Below, in pieces: positions 5,622 through 7,769 of a stretch of 7,769 nucleotides of DNA. Where the stretch lies: NCBI GenBank assembly GCA_003648575.1, contig QMPN01000138.1, forward strand, positions 1 to 7,769. Direction: 5' to 3'. Each line of letters opens with the position of its first letter. The first letter of the stretch is position 1. Made by a program: the position numbers and the translations under genes. This DNA comes from Bacteroidota bacterium. Lineage in GTDB: Bacteria > Bacteroidota > Bacteroidia > Bacteroidales > B18-G4. The notes beneath the pieces are model-generated. The model saw nothing but the letters and a program-made list of their open reading frames with translations. It was not told the origin of the DNA and made no database searches.

Positions 5622-7769
5622 ATGAAAAAGATCACTACACTTTTAGTGGCTATACTAGCCCTCTTTGCCCTTAATGTTCAGGGGCAAAATGCATGGATCA
5701 ATGAGGTCCATTATGATAATGCGGGAGCCGATGCTAATGAAATGATTGAGGTCATCATTGAAGATCCCGGCAGCTATACGCTTTCACTCTTCCAGGTGGA
5801 TCTGTATAATGGCAACAATGGTGCAGTATATGGCACCCATACATTAGATGGATTTACAGTTGGAAACACAGTTGGTAATTTTACCATCTATTACAAATAC
5901 ATTTCCGGCATCCAGAATGGAGCTCCGGATGGTATGGCCCTTAGTTATAATGGCACCCTGATTACAGGACAATTTCTGAGCTATGAAGGCTCCTTCGATG
6001 GTGTTGGCGGGCCTGCTGATGGTGTTACCTCTACTGATATCGGTGTTTCAGAAACCAGTGGAACGCTCGATACGGAATCCCTGCAACTCACCGGCAACGG
6101 GGTCCAGTATAGCTCATTCACCTGGACCGGACCAACCACTTCAAATGCAGGCACCCTAAATACAGGGCAAAGCCTGAGCAGCGGACCTTTGCCTGAACCT
6201 ACTAATTATCCTACGGCTTTTACAGCTACCCCATTGGGCAACATGGTTGACATTGCATGGACCGATGCCACAGGCGCACAATTACCCGGTGCATATGTAG
6301 TCTATATAAGCGATCAGGACAATATCGTTGCTCCTGTTGATGGCACCCCGGTTCCGGATGATCTTGACCTTAGTGATGGCGCAGGTGCCAAAAACGTGAA
6401 CTTTGGGGATGAAGCCTATACTTTTGCAGGCCTGTCAACAAACACGCTTTACTATTTTGCTATTTACCCATATACCAACGGTGGTGCAACTATAGATTTC
6501 AAAACTGACGGCACAGCACCTACAGCTACAGCAACAACCACATCTGTGGTGATGTACGAAGATTTCGACTGGAGCTGGATGGCATGGACACCTGTAAGTG
6601 TTACCGGCGACCAGGTTTGGGTAATTGATGGTTTTGGTGTTGGAGGCTCAGATTGTGCAAAGATGTCGGGCTACTCAGGAGTATCCAATGAAAACGAAGA
6701 CTGGCTGATCTCACCACCTATGAACCTCGATGCTTATACCAATGAAAACCTTACTTTTTACACGGCCATGAATTACACCGGGCCAGACCTTGTTGTGAAA
6801 TATTCTACTGATTATGATGGTGGTGGCGATCCATCTACTGCCTCGTGGACTGACATTTCTGCAACACTCTCAGCGGGCGGATGGGCATGGACACCTTCAG
6901 GAGACGTTGACCTTTCAGGTGTTAGCGGAACAAATGTTTACCTGGCATTCGTCTATACTTCAACATCTTCAGGTTCTGCTACATGGGAAGTTGACAATGT
7001 TCTGGTTACAGGTGATGGTGCGGACCCGACAGGGGTTGTGATCAATGAGATCATGTACAACTCCCCCGGTGCGGATGAAGAGTGGATTGAATTGTATAAT
7101 AATACTGCCGGTCCCATTGAAATTTCAGGTTGGTTCCTTCAGGATCACGATAATAATACTATCCCAATTGCAATACCTGACGGAACAGTGCTGAGTCCAG
7201 ACCAATACTATACCATTGCTATTGCTACCGATGGCTCATTCCCCTTTGTCCCTGATCTGGACGGAACACTTCAGGGTGGATTTGCCCTGAACAATGGAGG
7301 CGATGATGTCAATCTATATAATCTTGGCAGGTTACAGGCCGATATTGTGCCATACCTTGATGATCCTCCATGGCCAACCGAACCTGATGGGGATGGCCCA
7401 TCACTTTCACTGCTGGACCCGGATCTGGACAATAGTTTGGGTGAAAACTGGGCTGCCAGTCTGCAGGCTAACCTGGGCTCTCCCGGTTCTGAGAATTTCC
7501 CACCTGTACCAACAATCCTTGTTTCCTCACCAATTGGTGGCGAAATATGGGACCAGGGGTCGACACATGATATCACCTGGAGCACCATCGTTTATACAGG
7601 CCAGATCAAGATCGAACTTATCGACACAAATACCTGGACACCACAGTTGCTGGTTTCCAATATTTCTTCTTCTCTAAATACCTGGTCGTGGAGCATCATG
7701 AGCAGCCAGGCGGCTGGAGATGACTATGTGATCCGCATTTCTGATCTTGCCAGTGGCCCGGTCGGGGAA
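5622..7769 (+). CDS. Large secreted multidomain protein with two lamin-tail-like domains (partial, C-terminus missing)
   Basis: The frame starts at ATG 5622 and stays open for 716 codons to the window edge. Residues 1-22 are a Sec signal peptide (MKKITTLLVAILALFALNVQ, cut near GQ|N). Five segments follow. Residues 24-185 are lamin-tail-like (WINEVHYDN; LSYEGSFDGVGGPADG; LQLTGNGVQYSSFTW), a module I recall from Bacteroidota secreted nucleases and phosphoesterases. Residues 195-305 are fibronectin-III-like (TAFTATPLGNMVDIAW; LSTNTLYYFAIYPY). Residues 311-464 resemble a choice-of-anchor-J/cleaved-adhesin jelly roll (MYEDFDW; EDWLISPPMNLD; ATWEVDNVLVTG). Residues 472-625 are a clear lamin tail domain (VINEIMYNSPGADEEWIELY; ENWAASLQANLGSPG). 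Residues 629-716 look like a Kre9/KNH-type Ig-like unit (SSPIGGEIWDQGSTHDITW; YVIRISD). No catalytic domain is seen so far. A surface adhesive or scaffold role and a C-terminal type IX secretion signal beyond the edge are inferences. The start lacks a Shine-Dalgarno sequence. Confidence 0.9.
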   Translation, partial: MKKITTLLVAILALFALNVQGQNAWINEVHYDNAGADANEMIEVIIEDPGSYTLSLFQVDLYNGNNGAVYGTHTLDGFTVGNTVGNFTIYYKYISGIQNGAPDGMALSYNGTLITGQFLSYEGSFDGVGGPADGVTSTDIGVSETSGTLDTESLQLTGNGVQYSSFTWTGPTTSNAGTLNTGQSLSSGPLPEPTNYPTAFTATPLGNMVDIAWTDATGAQLPGAYVVYISDQDNIVAPVDGTPVPDDLDLSDGAGAKNVNFGDEAYTFAGLSTNTLYYFAIYPYTNGGATIDFKTDGTAPTATATTTSVVMYEDFDWSWMAWTPVSVTGDQVWVIDGFGVGGSDCAKMSGYSGVSNENEDWLISPPMNLDAYTNENLTFYTAMNYTGPDLVVKYSTDYDGGGDPSTASWTDISATLSAGGWAWTPSGDVDLSGVSGTNVYLAFVYTSTSSGSATWEVDNVLVTGDGADPTGVVINEIMYNSPGADEEWIELYNNTAGPIEISGWFLQDHDNNTIPIAIPDGTVLSPDQYYTIAIATDGSFPFVPDLDGTLQGGFALNNGGDDVNLYNLGRLQADIVPYLDDPPWPTEPDGDGPSLSLLDPDLDNSLGENWAASLQANLGSPGSENFPPVPTILVSSPIGGEIWDQGSTHDITWSTIVYTGQIKIELIDTNTWTPQLLVSNISSSLNTWSWSIMSSQAAGDDYVIRISDLASGPVGE

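Overview
The window reads as chromosomal DNA of a member of the Bacteroidota. The grounds are: a DnaK ending in [11 protein letters not shown]; a DUF4249-like lipoprotein with a typical short Bacteroidota signal peptide; a large secreted multidomain protein of the kind this phylum exports; mostly A-rich start regions lacking Shine-Dalgarno sequences; and two TAnnTTTG boxes (the Bacteroidota -7 element) just upstream of divergent genes. No tRNA, rRNA, CRISPR array, integrase, transposase or phage gene is visible.

Layout. Positions 1-2064 carry a leftward group: panB (ketopantoate hydroxymethyltransferase, pantothenate/CoA synthesis), then an RluA-family pseudouridine synthase, then the start of a secreted protein that runs off the left edge. 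From 2254 rightward come a predicted lipoprotein, dnaK with a clear intrinsic terminator, and a secreted chain of 716 visible codons that runs off the right edge. That chain has lamin-tail-like, fibronectin-III-like, choice-of-anchor-J-like, lamin-tail and Kre9/KNH-like segments. panB and the lipoprotein gene are divergent and share a 189-bp promoter region. The genes do not form an evident single pathway: this is housekeeping plus cell-envelope content.

The most unusual content is not coding. Three spacers are built from degenerate 7-bp units. A composite block (ATTCTAC-type units followed by AATCATT/AATAACT-type units) fills the whole panB-rluA spacer, touching the panB stop codon and the rluA start codon, and occurs again in the same orientation directly after the dnaK terminator. 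A different heptad (CCAGYAR, nine tandem copies) sits between the divergent panB and lipoprotein promoters. The second notable item is a 27-bp element 39-65 bp upstream of dnaK. It has the geometry of a degraded CIRCE operator and also a near-match to a sigma-54 -24/-12 promoter. I found no evidence of a novel defence or mobile system.
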